Shown here: positions 48,259 to 60,850 of the stretch, piece by piece | Layout of the letters: each line of letters begins with the position of its first letter | How positions within the stretch are numbered: the first letter of the stretch is position 1 | Source: Argentina anserina | Taxonomy: Eukaryota > Streptophyta > Magnoliopsida > Rosales > Rosaceae | Length of the DNA stretch: 64,000 nucleotides | Direction: 5' to 3' | Assembly (NCBI RefSeq): GCF_933775445.1 | Contig: NC_065874.1 | Location: 3,491,001 to 3,555,000, forward strand | Program-made: the position numbers and the translations under genes | Notes under the pieces: model-generated | Databases searched by the model: none | What the model saw: only the letters and a program-made list of their open reading frames with translations | Told to the model about the DNA's origin: nothing

Positions 48259-50923
48259 TACTATACATTTCCAGCCGGTCTTATAAACCGTATTTTTTCA
48301 TTAATTTGTTTTTATTATTCTCTACAATTTTGGGGTCTCTATAGCCTTTCTTTAGTGTTGAGTTTAGATGACAACTTCAGTGCAGTGTTTGACTGCAATG
48401 TATAGAGTACGTATAGACAGTGTAGTAGTCATTTTTCTTTTATCTCCAATTCGATCTAGGGATCCAAATTGTAACTCGCATCCCCTCAGAATATTAAAGA
48501 CAACTTACATGCAAATATGTAGCCAAGTTTAAACTCTATTGTTCTTCGATCTTCATTCTTATTGTTTTTCCTTTAAATTTGAAGCATTAGCTACGATTAG
48601 TCACGCATAACGCTTATCTCAATCTAAAAGAGACGCTGACAAGTAAATCATAATCCAATAACTCTTAGGATTAGACTCTCACCGATCCTCTAAAAGAAAG
48701 AAAAGGTACACAACCATTTAATTTTCAGTGTTCTCTTGGCGATTTGGCTTGCATTTGGTTAACAAGGGCGGGGATGTAGTCAATTAATTAAAATCTCTAA
48801 ATAATAACCGTATGTAATCTCACTTTCATATAGATGCTATCTGTATTTTATCGATCTGGGTTGGTGGAGCTTCAATTCTTAACATACGGTTTTTTGTCAT
48901 TAATTCGTGTACTTATTCATAGCAAATTGGCTCTAAGCATCTCTGCTATTAGGAAATTTTGCCTCTACTAAACTTGTACAAAATCAATAATGCTTTGCTT
49001 ATGTTACTATTGGAGTAAAAGATAAAGCTTTGCATGGACTATGTACATATGCAATGCCATTTGGCTGTAACTCTAACGTGAAAATGACAGTGTTGAAAGG
49101 CAAAGCGCGTTTTTGAGAGTTGTCATCACAAAATTGATTGATTGATTGGTTGTTGGTGAAAACTTGTGCAAGTAATAGTCTAAAATCTGTACATGCATAA
49201 GATTTATGAAAAAAGAAGATGTTTATCAAAATTTGTTGGAATAATGGAATAGACAAGGATTGACTAAAACTTGTTAAAGTGTTACAACTTACAACCACGA
49301 CACTACGTACATCGAGGTAGAAGAGTTCAAAATCCCTAGCCTCATTACAATTGAAGATTCGATCAGGTCTGCACTAAACACCAACAAATTTACATTCATA
49401 AAATAACTGCAGAATAGTTAACATGCATAACACTCCAACTTCCAATCATCAAGATTGATTATAGGATCAACCCGAGAAACATGATATCAGAAGAGTCTAC
49501 ATGCATGTTTCTCTCAACACCGATCTCCATCTTATCTTTAGCATTCAAATCATGAACTCTCTATATCTAAGATCATGTAGCTAGGTCACATCTACTTTAT
49601 TCCACAACCATTATTTCTTCTATCCTTCCTCAAAAGAAAAAAGGGACCAAAAATTTTCAAACTAAAGAAAGGAATATTGGTTGATGAGTAGTCAAATTCC
49701 AAAGTTGGCAAGCTTTTCATTTTGGAAAATTTTCTATGCAACAGGGTGAAAAGACTTGATGAATGATGGACCAAATTATATGAATTTTTAGTATGATTAG
49801 ACGAATTACATCATTGGTCATATATTTTCGATACCCATCGCTACAAATAACAAATCCTCCCAAGGGTTCATTTTTGTGAGCAGGCCGTACGTATTAAGCA
49901 TCTCCATAATACTATCTCCTTGATTAACCTCTCTTCTCTCGTTTAAATAGTGACCGATCCATTCCGATCCCTTTCCCTCAAAGCAAGTCGTCTAGGCCAG
50001 GTGGAAATTTGATCATGAATCATAAAACGAATCCGACTACATCATATCAGGCATAACAGGAGGAACATATATACCTATGTGAATCTAAATGAATCTTCAA
50101 TCTTCTTTCATTTTCCCTTCACATTGTGAAGTTAATTAGTGGAAGAGAAAACCCTACAAACTACAAGACAACGTACTCGGCTTTACCAAAGAGAAATACA
50201 GGGCTCCACAGACCACCCAAATACTATAATCATTTGACGTTGGAACTATAGCTCCCGGCAAATGTGTTCCATTAATTCTCTCTGTGATTCTGGGCACTGA
50301 TTAATTGGCTTCGATCTGTTTTCCCATAACGGTAGAGATGCTCAAGTTAATTTTCTTTGGTATAATGAATGAAATAATATATGAAAATATCGTTCCCATG
50401 CCAATGTAATTGTTTGTCATGACATGAAATGGTATAATTAGGAATGGTGTACAGGAGTCAACTAATGGGTATTACGTGCAAAACAAGTCACCTGCTGCTT
50501 AGATTCCTCAAACATTAGGCAGCGCCACTGCACCCGCACCCCACAAAGATATTTTCAGGGTTTGACTTGTAATTAGTTTTGAATTTATTTCGAACCTTCA
50601 TTTCAGTGTAAGTTCTGAAATGAAATGAAAACAAATTAAAGCCTTCTTGCCATGTCTTCGGCATTTGTGTTGTTCCCTGAAGAGTTCAGCTTATTCAATT
50701 TGATTATTCCGAACAAAATACCACATATGATAATCTGATCATGAAGCACCAAGTCCAATTTGGCCTTTTGTTAATGATCAGGTTAACTAAGAAAAGGTTA
50801 ATTACAGTACGATCGAATAGAGCTCTAAGTAAAAAGGTACGGTGTCGATGAAAATGAGCAAAAACTCAAGTTAAACGAACGATTTTGTAGTCATTCGAAG
50901 GTCAAGTAATCCCTCTCTTATAT
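48259..50923. other. Intergenic, no gene seen
   Basis: The peptide-gene 3' region, then AT-rich DNA. Frames at 48999-49298 and 49592-49774 lack support. Confidence 0.55.
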
Positions 50924-51031
50924 CACTATAAAAATACATGAGTAATGAACGCATATTAAATATGACTTAAGTGTGGGTGTTGATGGTGTGCCCAACTCCC
51001 TATGTACTTATTACTCATGTTTTTTGTAGTG
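50924..51031. mobile_element. Short CACTA-type MITE, 108 bp
   Basis: Left end CACTATAAAAATACATGAGT and right end ACTCATGTTTTTTGTAGTG are inverted repeats of about 22 bp that start with CACTA. The 3-bp flanks TAT and TAC differ at one base. There is no coding capacity. Confidence 0.65.
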
Positions 51032-51504
51032 TACAAGTTTACACTAGCTGCGGATGAACATTACTAGCATTTTTCTCATATTTCCATCTTTACCCTCACA
51101 AAATTTTCATTATATTCTACTGATCATTGATGCTACTTAATTGGTTTCAAACTATATTTAAGTGTAGAACGTAATAGATCGATGTGGATTCCCTATGTTT
51201 GGGCAAGGGCGCCGTTCTGCCATCGGGTGGCTACCATATACGCAGGTGATATTTTGAAACTTCTATGTATATAAAATGTGTATACATACATCATATGAGG
51301 CTTTGGCTTGTTTTTTCTTCTTTTTTTCTTAATTTTCTTTTTATGTCTTAATATCATGGGGTGCTACCTGAAAATTTTACTATTCTGCTTTGCTATAAGG
51401 CGAGGAAACTTAGATCACGAGGCTTTTATTGTCTAAGTACTCAGGGTACGACATGAACAATTATGTTGTTTTTTTCTTGTAGTGTTCATTCACGTACTTC
51501 ACTA
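51032..51504. other. Intergenic, no gene seen
   Basis: AT-rich DNA. A TTCTTGTAGTG block near 51475-51485 resembles another CACTA-type end without a visible partner. Confidence 0.45.
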
Positions 51505-51767
51505 TATTGGAAGTTCATGTGTGTGTCCATTGGATATATGGATGTGTTGGTCTCTGTGTCTTTGTGTTGGTCTCTTTATTTTTTACTGATTCTTTGTCTT
51601 ACCCATACTTTACATTCATATCAGTAACTAGTGTATGAAGTAGATGTAGTTAGTTTTATCTCTTTTATCAGCTCTTCCTTGTATCTATATAGTAGATATG
51701 TAAAGTCTCATCATCATCAAGAAATATCAGAAAAGCTTCCGCAAATTCTTGTGTCTTCTTGTCTTCA
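51505..51767 (+). repeat. 5' LTR of the outer copia
   Basis: Direct repeat of 60587-60850 with scattered substitutions, roughly 90 percent or more by eye. Confidence 0.9.
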
Positions 51768-51887
51768 TGGTATCAGAGCAGGAATTCATGTCCTGACTCT
51801 GTATTTCTTCTTGATCAAATTCTGATTTCTCTATCCTCCCATGGATGATAAATATGTTGAGAGGTTCTTTGTTCCCTCAACTCTTTC

Positions 51888-52049
51888 TGTCGGCGTGAAT
51901 TCGGCCAGGAATCACGGCCCGTGATTCCCTCCGTAAATCACGGCATAATTAGTGGAAATTAGTGGGTATAATAGTGCTAGAATTAGCCTATATAATGAAG
52001 TGTAATATGTGAATGATTCATCAAGCAATATAATCAAACCATTTTAAGT
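51888..52049 (+). repeat. 5' LTR of the inner copia, 162 bp
   Basis: Very short LTR. It contains an inverted-repeat motif (ATCACGGCCCGTGAT) and GCCTATATAATGAAG, a likely TATA box. Confidence 0.9.
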
Positions 52050-52687
52050 TGGTATCAGAGCCTCTTCGTGCTCTGTTTTTTCCTAGGTTTTTTGCCCGTT
52101 TTTTTTTTCTTTTTCCGACCGGTTACCACCAGGGTGCTCATAGCTGCCTCCTCCCGTACCGTTGCCCTCCGGCCCTCCCGTACCGTTGCCCTCCGGCCCT
52201 CTCTGACGTCGTCGCTGCCTTCCTGACGTCGCCGCTGCCTTCCCGACGCCGCCGACTGCTGCTCCGGCGCCGCTGCTGCCTCCCCGACCGCTCCTGCTGG
52301 TACCTCTCCGAGGATTCTTCCATCACCGATGCTGCTGTCTCTCCTCGCCGAACATCGCCGCTCCACGCCCGACGTCACAGCTCGCTGATCCTCCCCGAGG
52401 AGATTCTGCACCGCCCGACCCATTTTCGGCCCAGCCCAGTTCATTGCGACCCGGCCCAGCCCATCTCAGTGCTACCCGGCCCAGCCCAGCTCAGGTCCAG
52501 CCCAGCTCAGTGCGACCCGACCCGGTTCACCTGATCCGACCTGGTTCACCTGACCCGACCCATCAGTGAATCTTCACCGACAGTTCCAGTGCACCGGCGG
52601 CAGATTCTTCTCCATTTTTTTGTGCTTTTGTTCATGCCTCCTCTGCCTTTTTTTTCTTTACACTGTTTCTTTTTCATGGGTTCTTGA
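52050..52687 (+). other. Inner copia leader, Pro/CCG-rich
   Basis: Between the PBS and gag. It is unusually GC-rich with GGCCCAGCCCA-type repeats around 52430-52560. The frames here (up to 161 codons) are compositional. An N-terminal gag extension cannot be excluded. Confidence 0.4.
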
Positions 52688-53452
52688 CACGAAGCTGATG
52701 GTTCTCAGACCTCTGATATTCCGACATTCGAAGTATCTGTTAAGGGTTCTGACAGTGGCTCATTTGGAGGCGCCAAACTAAACGGCACCAATTTCCGTAA
52801 ATGGAAACGACTCATGACTGCTCATCTTCGAGTCATGCATAAAATGGGACATGTCACCGGCGTCACTAAGGCTCCTAGTCCTACGGATATTGTTGCCTAC
52901 ACTAAATGGGACGACGACGATGGTCTTGTCATGTCTGTCTTGTGGAAAGCTATGAATGATGAGATAATTGATCTGGTGGAGGCATGTGCCACTGCACAGG
53001 CAATATGGGAGACACTAGCCGACTTATATACTAATGACTCTGATTTCATACAGGTTCATGAGTTAATGTGCACAGCTTTAGCCATTCACCAGGATGGGCA
53101 ACCGGTGGCGCACTATTTCACCAAATTGAAGAATATTTGGGCTGAGATTGATGTGAAACGTCCTTGCATGATTAAAAATCAAGAGGATATTATTTGGTAC
53201 CAAAAGGAGAAGGAGCTTGAACAAGTTCACCATTTCCTAAAAGGTCTTGATGCCAAACATACCAGTGCGAAAGGTGAACTGCTCGGAATGACCGAGCCAC
53301 CTAGCCTACTCACCGCTTTCACCTATATCCGAAAGGATGAGTCTCAGCATGAGAGTATTCTTCAGGCACCGGTTGTAGTTTCCAGTCTCACTGTCCATGC
53401 TCGTTCTCCAGCACCACCCCTTCCGCAAGTCACTTCCGCTCCCTTTCATTGA
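52688..53452 (+). pseudogene. Inner copia gag (broken)
   Basis: Open from 52688, where the frame is entered without an ATG; the first in-frame ATG is 52814. It carries the copia Gag domain (LNGTNFRKWKRLM, then ETLADLYTN and VHELMCTAL). It stops at 53452 just before the zinc knuckle, which continues in another frame (CSYCHDTNHAHATC near 53490-53535), so a frameshift separates the two. Confidence 0.85.
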
Positions 53453-56400
53453 CAAGGACCACCACCAGGCTTCGGGAATCAGCCCCGCCCTCCTTGCTCT
53501 TATTGTCATGATACTAACCATGCTCATGCGACCTGTTGGAAATTGTATCCACACCTTAGGCCTAAACGACCTAATCATCGTCCACAGAAAAAGGCAGCTC
53601 TTCAATTAGTTCCAGAACCAGATATCTATGGTGTGGTTGGGCATGATCATCACATTGCTGGAGGAGCACCTACAGCCTCCATCGTTGGCCGTGGTCAAAT
53701 TGGTATGGTTTTCAATATTTCTCACTCTATTAGTTTTGATACATGGATTATTGATTCTGGTGCATCTGATCATATGACTTATGAAAAATCTTATTTTACT
53801 GTATTGTTCCCTCCACTCGTACCCTATGTTACTAATGCTAATGGTGAGGCGTTCCCGGTGTTAGGGATAGGGTCCGTTCGTATTACTCCCACCATAGAGC
53901 TTCATAATGTACTCTATGTACCTGCTTTATCACATCATTTGATATCTGTTCCCCAATTAAACGCTGACGCCCAGTGCTCAGTGACCTTTTTTCCTATGTA
54001 TGTGATATTTCAGGATCTTCTCACCGGACGGGTAATTGGTTAGGGGTATCTGAAGGGCCGGTTGTTTCATCTGGATCTGACATACGCTGGGGAAAAACCA
54101 GGGGGACAGTCTCGGACCGCTTTACTCTCCACTTCTAACAAGCTAAGTGAAGTTTGGTTATGGCATCGTCGCTTAGGGCATCCATCTTTTAGTGTTATGA
54201 AAACATTCATGTCTTCTTTGTTTATTAGTGTGGACGAGTCTTTGTTATGTTGTGAGACCTGTGTTTTGGGCAAGAGTCATCGATCTACTTATTCCCCTAG
54301 TACTTCTCCTAAAAAATTTCTTCCTTTTGAATTAATTCATTCTGATGTTTGGGGACCCTCTAAGGAGTCAACTGTGTCAGGAATGCGTTATTTTGTGTCT
54401 TTTATTGATGATTGCACACGTCTTTCATGGATTGTTCTTCTTAAAACTAAAGATGAGGTTTTTTCAGCTTTTCGTGCCTTTCATGCCTCTGTCCAAACAC
54501 AATATAATGCAACTATTCGAGTTCTTCGTTTTGATAATGGGAGAGAATATGTGAATAATGTCTTTCAGGAGTCCTTAACACACACGGAATTGTTCATCAA
54601 ACAACGTGTCCTTACACACCTGAGCAAAATGGGGTCTCTGAAAGAAAAAATCGTCATTTACTTGATATGGCTCGGTGTATTCTTTTTTGTGCCTACATGC
54701 CTAAATACCTTTGGAGTGATGCTGTCATTACTTCCGCCCACCTTATTAATCGTCTTCCATCTCGTGTCCTTCAGGGGAAAGTTCCATATGAGGTGCTTGC
54801 ATCACATGTCTCATTACCCTCTTTTCATAATCTTCATGCCCGTGTTTTCGGTTGTGTTGCTTTTGTTCATCTTCCTCAACATCAGCGTTCTAAGTTGGAT
54901 GCCCGGGCAGTTAAATGTGTGTTTGTTGGGTACAGAGTCCATCAGAAAGGGTACCGGTGCTATCATCCCCCTACTCGGAAGTACTATGTCACTATGGATG
55001 TTACCTTTTTTGAGGACATGAGTTATTTTCCCTCTTCTGATACTGCTCTTCAGGGAGAGAAATCATATTTTGAAGAGTTGTATCATGGAGAGGGGGAGAC
55101 AAGTGAGCCAGTCGATATGGTAACAAGTTATGTTAAGATTACCGATGTGTCAGCCACACAGGCACCCCCAGAGGTCATCACTCGAGAGATTCAGGCACCA
55201 GAAGCTGACAACACAACTGCCCCTCATGACTCCCGTACAGCTGTTTATACCCCTGACCAATGTTCTCCTGGTACAGAAGATCACTTATCTGAGGTTAGTC
55301 ATTCTATTAGGGCTAATAGTAGACAATATGTTTTGCCAAATAGGTCTACTCGGGGTCAACCAACAAAAAAATATGAACCTACCCTTCAGACTAAAGCCAA
55401 GTATCTGGTGGCAAATTTTATATCTACCAAAAGATTATCTAAGTCATATGAGTCATTTGTGAATCAAATATCTACTGTATAAGTACCTAACAAAGTGCAG
55501 GATGCATTGGGAGATCCAAAATGGAGGAAAGCAATGGAGGAAGAGATGGAAGCATTACAAAAAACACAATACTTGGGAGCTTGTACCTCCACCAAATGGC
55601 AAGAAGACTGTAGGATGTCGTTGGGTGTTTACAGTGAAGCATAATCCAGATGGGTCAGTAAGTCGGTATAAAGCACGCCTAGTAGCGAAGGGGTTCACCC
55701 AGACATATGGCATAGACTATGATGAGACATTTGCACATGTTGCGAAGATAAACACTATCCGGGTATTGCTCTATATCACTGCTAACTTGAACTGGCCACT
55801 TAGGCAGTTTGATGTCAAAAATGCATTCCTTCATGGAGAACTAACAGAGGAAGTATACATGGATCTTCCGCCTGGATATGTGGCCGCTTCTCCAACTACC
55901 TCTGTATGCAGATTGAGAAAGTCTTTGTATGGTCTTAAACAATCACCTCGTGCTTGGGTTGGAAGATTCTCACAATTCATGAGAAAAATTGGCTACAGAT
56001 AGAGTAATTCAGACCACACGTTATTTCTCAAACATCAACAAGAGAAGGTAACCGCCTTGATTATATATGTTGATGATATGATAGTTACTAGAAATGATAC
56101 TGTTGAGGTGGATAGATTACAGAAACAGCTTGCCAAAGAGTTTGAGATGAAGGATCTAGGTACACTCAAGTATTTTTTTTAGGCATTGAAGTAGCCCGGG
56201 GAAATGAATGTATCTATCTCTGTCAGAGGAAGCACTCCAATTGATACTCCTATTGAGCAGAACCATCGGTTAGCAGAGTACCCAGATCAAGTGCCCACTG
56301 ACAAAACTCGTTACCAGAGGCTAGTGGGACGCCTAATTTATCTATCACATACCAGACCAGATGTTGCGTATGCAGTGAGTGTAGTGAGTCAATTCATGCA

Positions 56401-56935
56401 TAATCCCAGTGAGGACCACATGGATGCTGTTGTAAGGATTTTGAGGTATTTAAAATCAGCTCCGGGGAGAGGAGTAATGTTCTCTAATCACAATAATATC
56501 CTCGAAATTTGTGGCTTCACAGATGCAGACTGGGCTGGAAATATTACAGATCGGAGATCCACATCAGGGTACTTTACATTTGTTGGAGGTAATCTTGTTA
56601 CATGGAAGAGTAAGAAACAAAATGTGGTAGCACGATCTACTACTGAAGCAGAATACAGAGGTATGGCTCAGGGAGTGTGCGAATTGTTATGGCTTAGAAG
56701 TTTGCTACAAGATTTGGGTATTAAGCTTGAATGTGCTATGCAGCTGTACTGTGACAACAAGGCAGCCATTGATATCTCTCATAATCCTGTGCAACATGAT
56801 CGTACAAAACATGTGGAGGTTGATCGTCACTTTATAAAGGAGAAGCTAGACGCGAAGATCATCAGTTTTCCTTTTGTTTCTACAGAATAGCAACTTGCCG
56901 ATATGCTTACAAAAGGAGTGTCTAAAAAAGCTTTT
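53453..56935 (+). pseudogene. Inner copia pol (PR-INT-RT-RH, broken)
   Basis: Ty1/copia order is visible in successive frames: zinc knuckle and protease (DSGASDHMT, about 53755); GAG-pre-integrase (WHRRLGHPS, about 54162); integrase core (HSDVWGP, about 54340, and DNGREY, about 54535); reverse transcriptase (RWVFTVKHNPDG near 55622, YVDD near 56068); and RNase H (TDADWAG near 56520, up to 56890). Breaks include a stop near 54042, a frameshift near 54580-54660, stops at 55480, 56000 and 56180, and an apparent deletion near 56225 between the end of RT and RNase H. It cannot encode a complete protein. Confidence 0.9.
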
Positions 56936-56993
56936 TATGATTCACTTAGCAAGTTGGGCATGGTTGATATGTATGCACCAACTTGAGGGGAAG

Positions 56994-57155
56994 TGTCGGC
57001 GTGAATTCGACCGGGAATCACGGCCCGTGATTCCCTCCGTAAATCACGGCATAATTAGTGGAAATTAGTGGGTAGAATAGTGCTAGAATTAGCCTATATA
57101 ATGAAGTGTAATATGTGAATGATTCATCAAGCAATATAATCAAACCATTTCAAGT
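56994..57155 (+). repeat. 3' LTR of the inner copia, 162 bp
   Basis: Nearly identical to 51888-52049. Confidence 0.9.
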
Positions 57156-57160
57156 CTTTC

Positions 57161-60100
57161 TGATGCTGGAATGAATCCAAATCAGCTTTCTTGCTCTGTA
57201 GAGGTGAATGAATCAAAAAGGGAGTCTTTTATGAAACATCTTGGTAATTTTACAAGTTTGTGGCACAAGTTTACTGTTTTCCTCAATAAGAAGCAGTCAA
57301 ATACTGGAAGTGCAGAAACCAGTATACTTGGGAGTGAAACCCACTATGCTATCCTTTAGAATTTCGCCAGATTTCTTGTAGAAACTGATCCTGCTCCTCA
57401 GAAAAAAGCTTAAGGTATTCTAAAATCCTTGTCTACTGCTCTCAAAGTTTGTGATGTAGATAATTATTGGGTTATAGACTCAGGAGCTATGGATCACATG
57501 ACAAACAAACTCCCTATCTTGCATGATTTTGAAGAATTGTCTTCTTAAGTGTCTGCTGCAAATGGTGTAGGTGTTCCTGTTTTGGAAAAAGGAAAAATTA
57601 AGTTGTTTTCTTATCATATAGAGTCAATTGCTCTTTATGTTCCCTAATTTCTTTTTCAACTACTCTCTGTTGGAAAAATTACAAACACCTTAAAATGTCT
57701 TGTTATCTTTTCTCCTTCTAATGTTATATTTGTAGACCTCATCACAAAGAAAACAATCGGTGAGAGTTTCTTGTTAATGGTCTTTATTATTTCTCAAAAA
57801 AAAAGACTTATGTTTCCACAGTCTTTCAAGCAAATGTAAGTACAATAGAAGACCATAATCTTTGGCATAAACGCCTAGCTTATCCTTCAAAGAAAGTCAT
57901 CTATGTCTTTTTTTCTTGATATGTGCATCTCACATAATAAATGTGATGTGTGTCATCTGTCTAAGCCATCTAGATTGTCATTTCCTGCCTTCATGTCTAG
58001 AGCTAGTCAGCCTTTTAAATTGTTCATTCGGACATTTGGGGTCAAGTTATTGAGTCTCATGATGGATTCAAGTACTTTGTAACTTTCATTAAAGAGTTTA
58101 CGAGAATCACTTGGCTATATCTACTCAAATTTAAAGTGAAATTTTCAATGTTTTCAAAGACTTCCATAATCTAGTCATTACTCAATTTTCTTCCCACATT
58201 CAAATCTTGAGATCAGATAATGGTTCTGAGCATATGTCCAAAAACATGTCTCAGTATTTGAGTATGCATAGAATTCTACATCAGACAAGTTGTGTTGACA
58301 CCCCTCAGCAAAATAAAATTGCTGAGAGGAAAAATCGAGATCTTCTTGAGAAAACAAGAGCACTCATGTTCCAAATGATTATTCCAAAGAAGTTTTAGAG
58401 TCAAAGTGTTCTTACTGCAGCATATCTAATTAATCATTTTCCTACTTGAGTGCTTGGTGGAAAATCTCCTCTTGAAGTGTTGAAAGGAAGAAAGATCGAT
58501 ATTTCTCACTTGAAGGTTTTTTGTTGTGTTTGCTTTGTTAACATACAAGCTCATCAAAGAGGGAAACTTGATCCTAGGGCTGTCAAGTGTGTGTTTCATA
58601 GATATTCTTCCACTCAAAAATGTTACAAATGATACGATCCTTCTACTCGAAAGATAATTGTTTTCAGGGATGTGAGATTTGATGAGGTTGCTCTTATTTC
58701 ACTGGAAAATCAGATGGTTTTAGTTAGGAGGAGTCTTTATTTTATTTATTTCCAACCTCCAATGTTCTTGTAGATGAGGATTGTAGCCAAACTTTCAATC
58801 CCACTACCACAGTTCTAAGTTTTAGCCATCCTGTTGGTGAGGATTGTATTGAGTTTTCCAATCCTACTGCTCTACCCTTAAAAGTTCAAACAGTACCGCT
58901 GGATCCAGTTGTTGATCCACCAAATGTAGCTATACAACTTAATGTTGGGTCACCTTCACCTCTTGTCTTACCTCGTAGAAATCCTCAGCGACAAAAAGAG
59001 CCTCTAGTAAAGTTTAGAGACTATAAGACATACACATCAAGGTATCCCATGACTGGTTATATCTCTTACGAAAAATTCTCTACTTCACATACTACTTTTT
59101 TGAGCTCCCTTGATGTTGTTCATGAACCTTACTGTTTTGATGAAGGAAATAAGTATGGAGTATGGAAGGAGGCTATGGCATATGAACTTCAAGCTCTTAA
59201 TGCTAATAAGACTTGGAGTATTGTTTCAATTCCTCAAGGAAAGAAAGCAGTGGGCAATAGATGGATGTATAAGACCAAGTTTAACTTAGATGACACTGTA
59301 GGAAGGCATAAGGCTCGATTGGTAGCTCATGGCTTCACTCAAACCTATGGAGTTGATTACAAAAAACATTTACTTTGGTTGCTAAGATGAGTACTGTGAG
59401 AGTTCTTCTTTCGGTTGCAATAAATCAAGCTTGGCCTCTATTCCAAATGGACGTAAAAAATGCATTTCTACATGGTGAACTCGAAGAGGAGGTCTACATG
59501 AAACTGCCCCCAGGTTATCCCCAGTCCTTTAATCCTAATATGGTCTATAAACTACACAACAATATCTATGGCTTGAAGCAATCTCCTCGGGTTTGGTATG
59601 CTAAACTTAGTTCAGTGCTTGAGACAGTTGGTTTTAAGAGAAGCAATGCAAATTCCTCATTGTTTGTTCGAATTGGTGCAACTAGTAAGCTTGTAGTGCT
59701 TATTTATGTTGATGATCTCATTGTGACGGGAGATAACCTTGAAGAGATTAATATTCTCAAGCAATCTCTTCGTAGCAAGTTTGCCATTAAAGATTTTAGA
59801 CCTCTCAAGTACTTTCTCGGCATAGAAGTTGCTACTTCTCACAAAGGCCTATTCTTAAATCAAAGAAATATGTTCTTGATTTGTTGATGGATGCAGACAT
59901 GTGGGATATCAAACCAATTAGCACTCCCCTGGATTGTAAGTTTCAACTTGATGCTTCAAGTGAACTTTTCTTGGATGATAGTTCATATCAAAGGTTGGTT
60001 GGTAAACTTATTTATCTTACTATTATGTTGTAAGCATAGTTAGTCAATTCATGCATGCTCCTACCATGAATCATGTTCATTTTGTCAAGCGTCGTCTTCA

Positions 60101-60560
60101 CTACTTAAAGGGCTCTGTTGGTAGAGGTATTCTGATGAAACCTAATGGTGATACAAACATCATGGGTTACACGGATGCCAACTGGGCGGGTAATTCTCTT
60201 AATCGTAAGTCAACCAAATGTTTTTGTACCTTTGTAGGTAACAACTTGGTAACATGGAGAAGCAAGAAGCAAACAGTTGTTGCTCGTTCTAGCGTTGAAA
60301 CTAAATATCGAGCTATGACTTCCAGTGCTTGTGAGCTTTTTTGACTGAAGGGATTGCTGTCTAATTTGGGATCCTCAACTCGTCAACCAATACCTCTTTA
60401 TTGTGATAATCAAGTTGTCATGCATATTCGTGCTCAAGTTTAGTCCAAGCTGACTATAACTCATTACACTCAGGAGTCATGATCAGTTAGCTGATCTATT
60501 CACCAAGTCTTTGTCCACAGCCAATTTTCATCACATTTTGGGCAAGTTTGGCTCAATGAA
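57161..60560 (+). pseudogene. Outer copia gag-pol remnant
   Basis: Coding continues across the inner insertion (FVPSTL before it, SDAGMNPNQLS after it). Only about 300 bp separate the gag start from the protease (WVIDSGAMDHM, about 57470), so most of gag, including the zinc knuckle, is deleted. Integrase (DNGSEHMSKNMSQ, about 58215, and QNKIAERKNR, about 58310), reverse transcriptase (RWMYKTKFNLDDTVG, about 59260, and YVDDLIVTG, about 59705) and RNase H (YTDANWAGNSLNRKST, about 60170) are recognisable. They are broken by stops and frameshifts (for example at 57357, 58398, 58449, 59388, 59886, 60342). Confidence 0.88.
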
Positions 60561-60586
60561 TCCTCATGATCCAACTTGAGGGGGAG

Positions 60587-60850
60587 TATTGGAAGTTCTT
60601 GTGTGTGTCCATTGGATATATGGCTGTGTTGGTCTCTGTATCTCTGTGTTGGTCTCTTTATTTTTTACTGGTTCTTTGTCTTACCCATATTTTACTTTCA
60701 TATCAGTAACTAGTGTATGAAGTAGATGTTGTTAGTTTTATCTCTTTTATCATCTCTTCCTTGTATATATAGAGTAGACCTGTAAAGTCTGTTCATCATC
60801 AAAAAAATATAAGAAAAGCTTCCGCAAATTCTTGTGTCTTATTTTCTTCA
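60587..60850 (+). repeat. 3' LTR of the outer copia
   Basis: Direct repeat of 51505-51767, preceded by the polypurine tract. Confidence 0.9.

Larger units (their letters stand above)
51888..57155 (+). mobile_element. Degenerate Ty1/copia retrotransposon (inner), nested
   Basis: LTRs 51888-52049 and 56994-57155 (162 bp each) begin TGTCGGCGTGAATTC and end AAGT. They differ at only about four positions by eye. A perfect target duplication CTTTC lies at 51883-51887 and 57156-57160. The PBS TGGTATCAGAGCC follows the 5' LTR directly. TTGAGGGGAAG precedes the 3' LTR. Removing the element restores continuity of the outer element's early coding region, confirming the order of insertion. Confidence 0.93.
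51505..60850 (+). mobile_element. Degenerate Ty1/copia retrotransposon (outer), interrupted
   Basis: LTRs 51505-51767 and 60587-60850 are direct repeats of 263-264 bp starting TATTGGAAGTTC (the usual TG is mutated to TA) and ending TTCA. The PBS TGGTATCAGAGCA (51768-51780) and the polypurine tract GAGGGGGAG (60578-60586) are in place. The internal region is split by a second copia element at 51888-57155. Pol is riddled with stops. Flanks CACTA and CTGTG do not match, so the target duplication is lost or the ends recombined. Confidence 0.9.

Noticed and set aside
52049..52534. 161-codon Pro/Arg-rich frame in the inner copia leader
   Set aside because: Arises from CCG and GGCCCAGCCCA repeats and begins inside the LTR; no Gag similarity.
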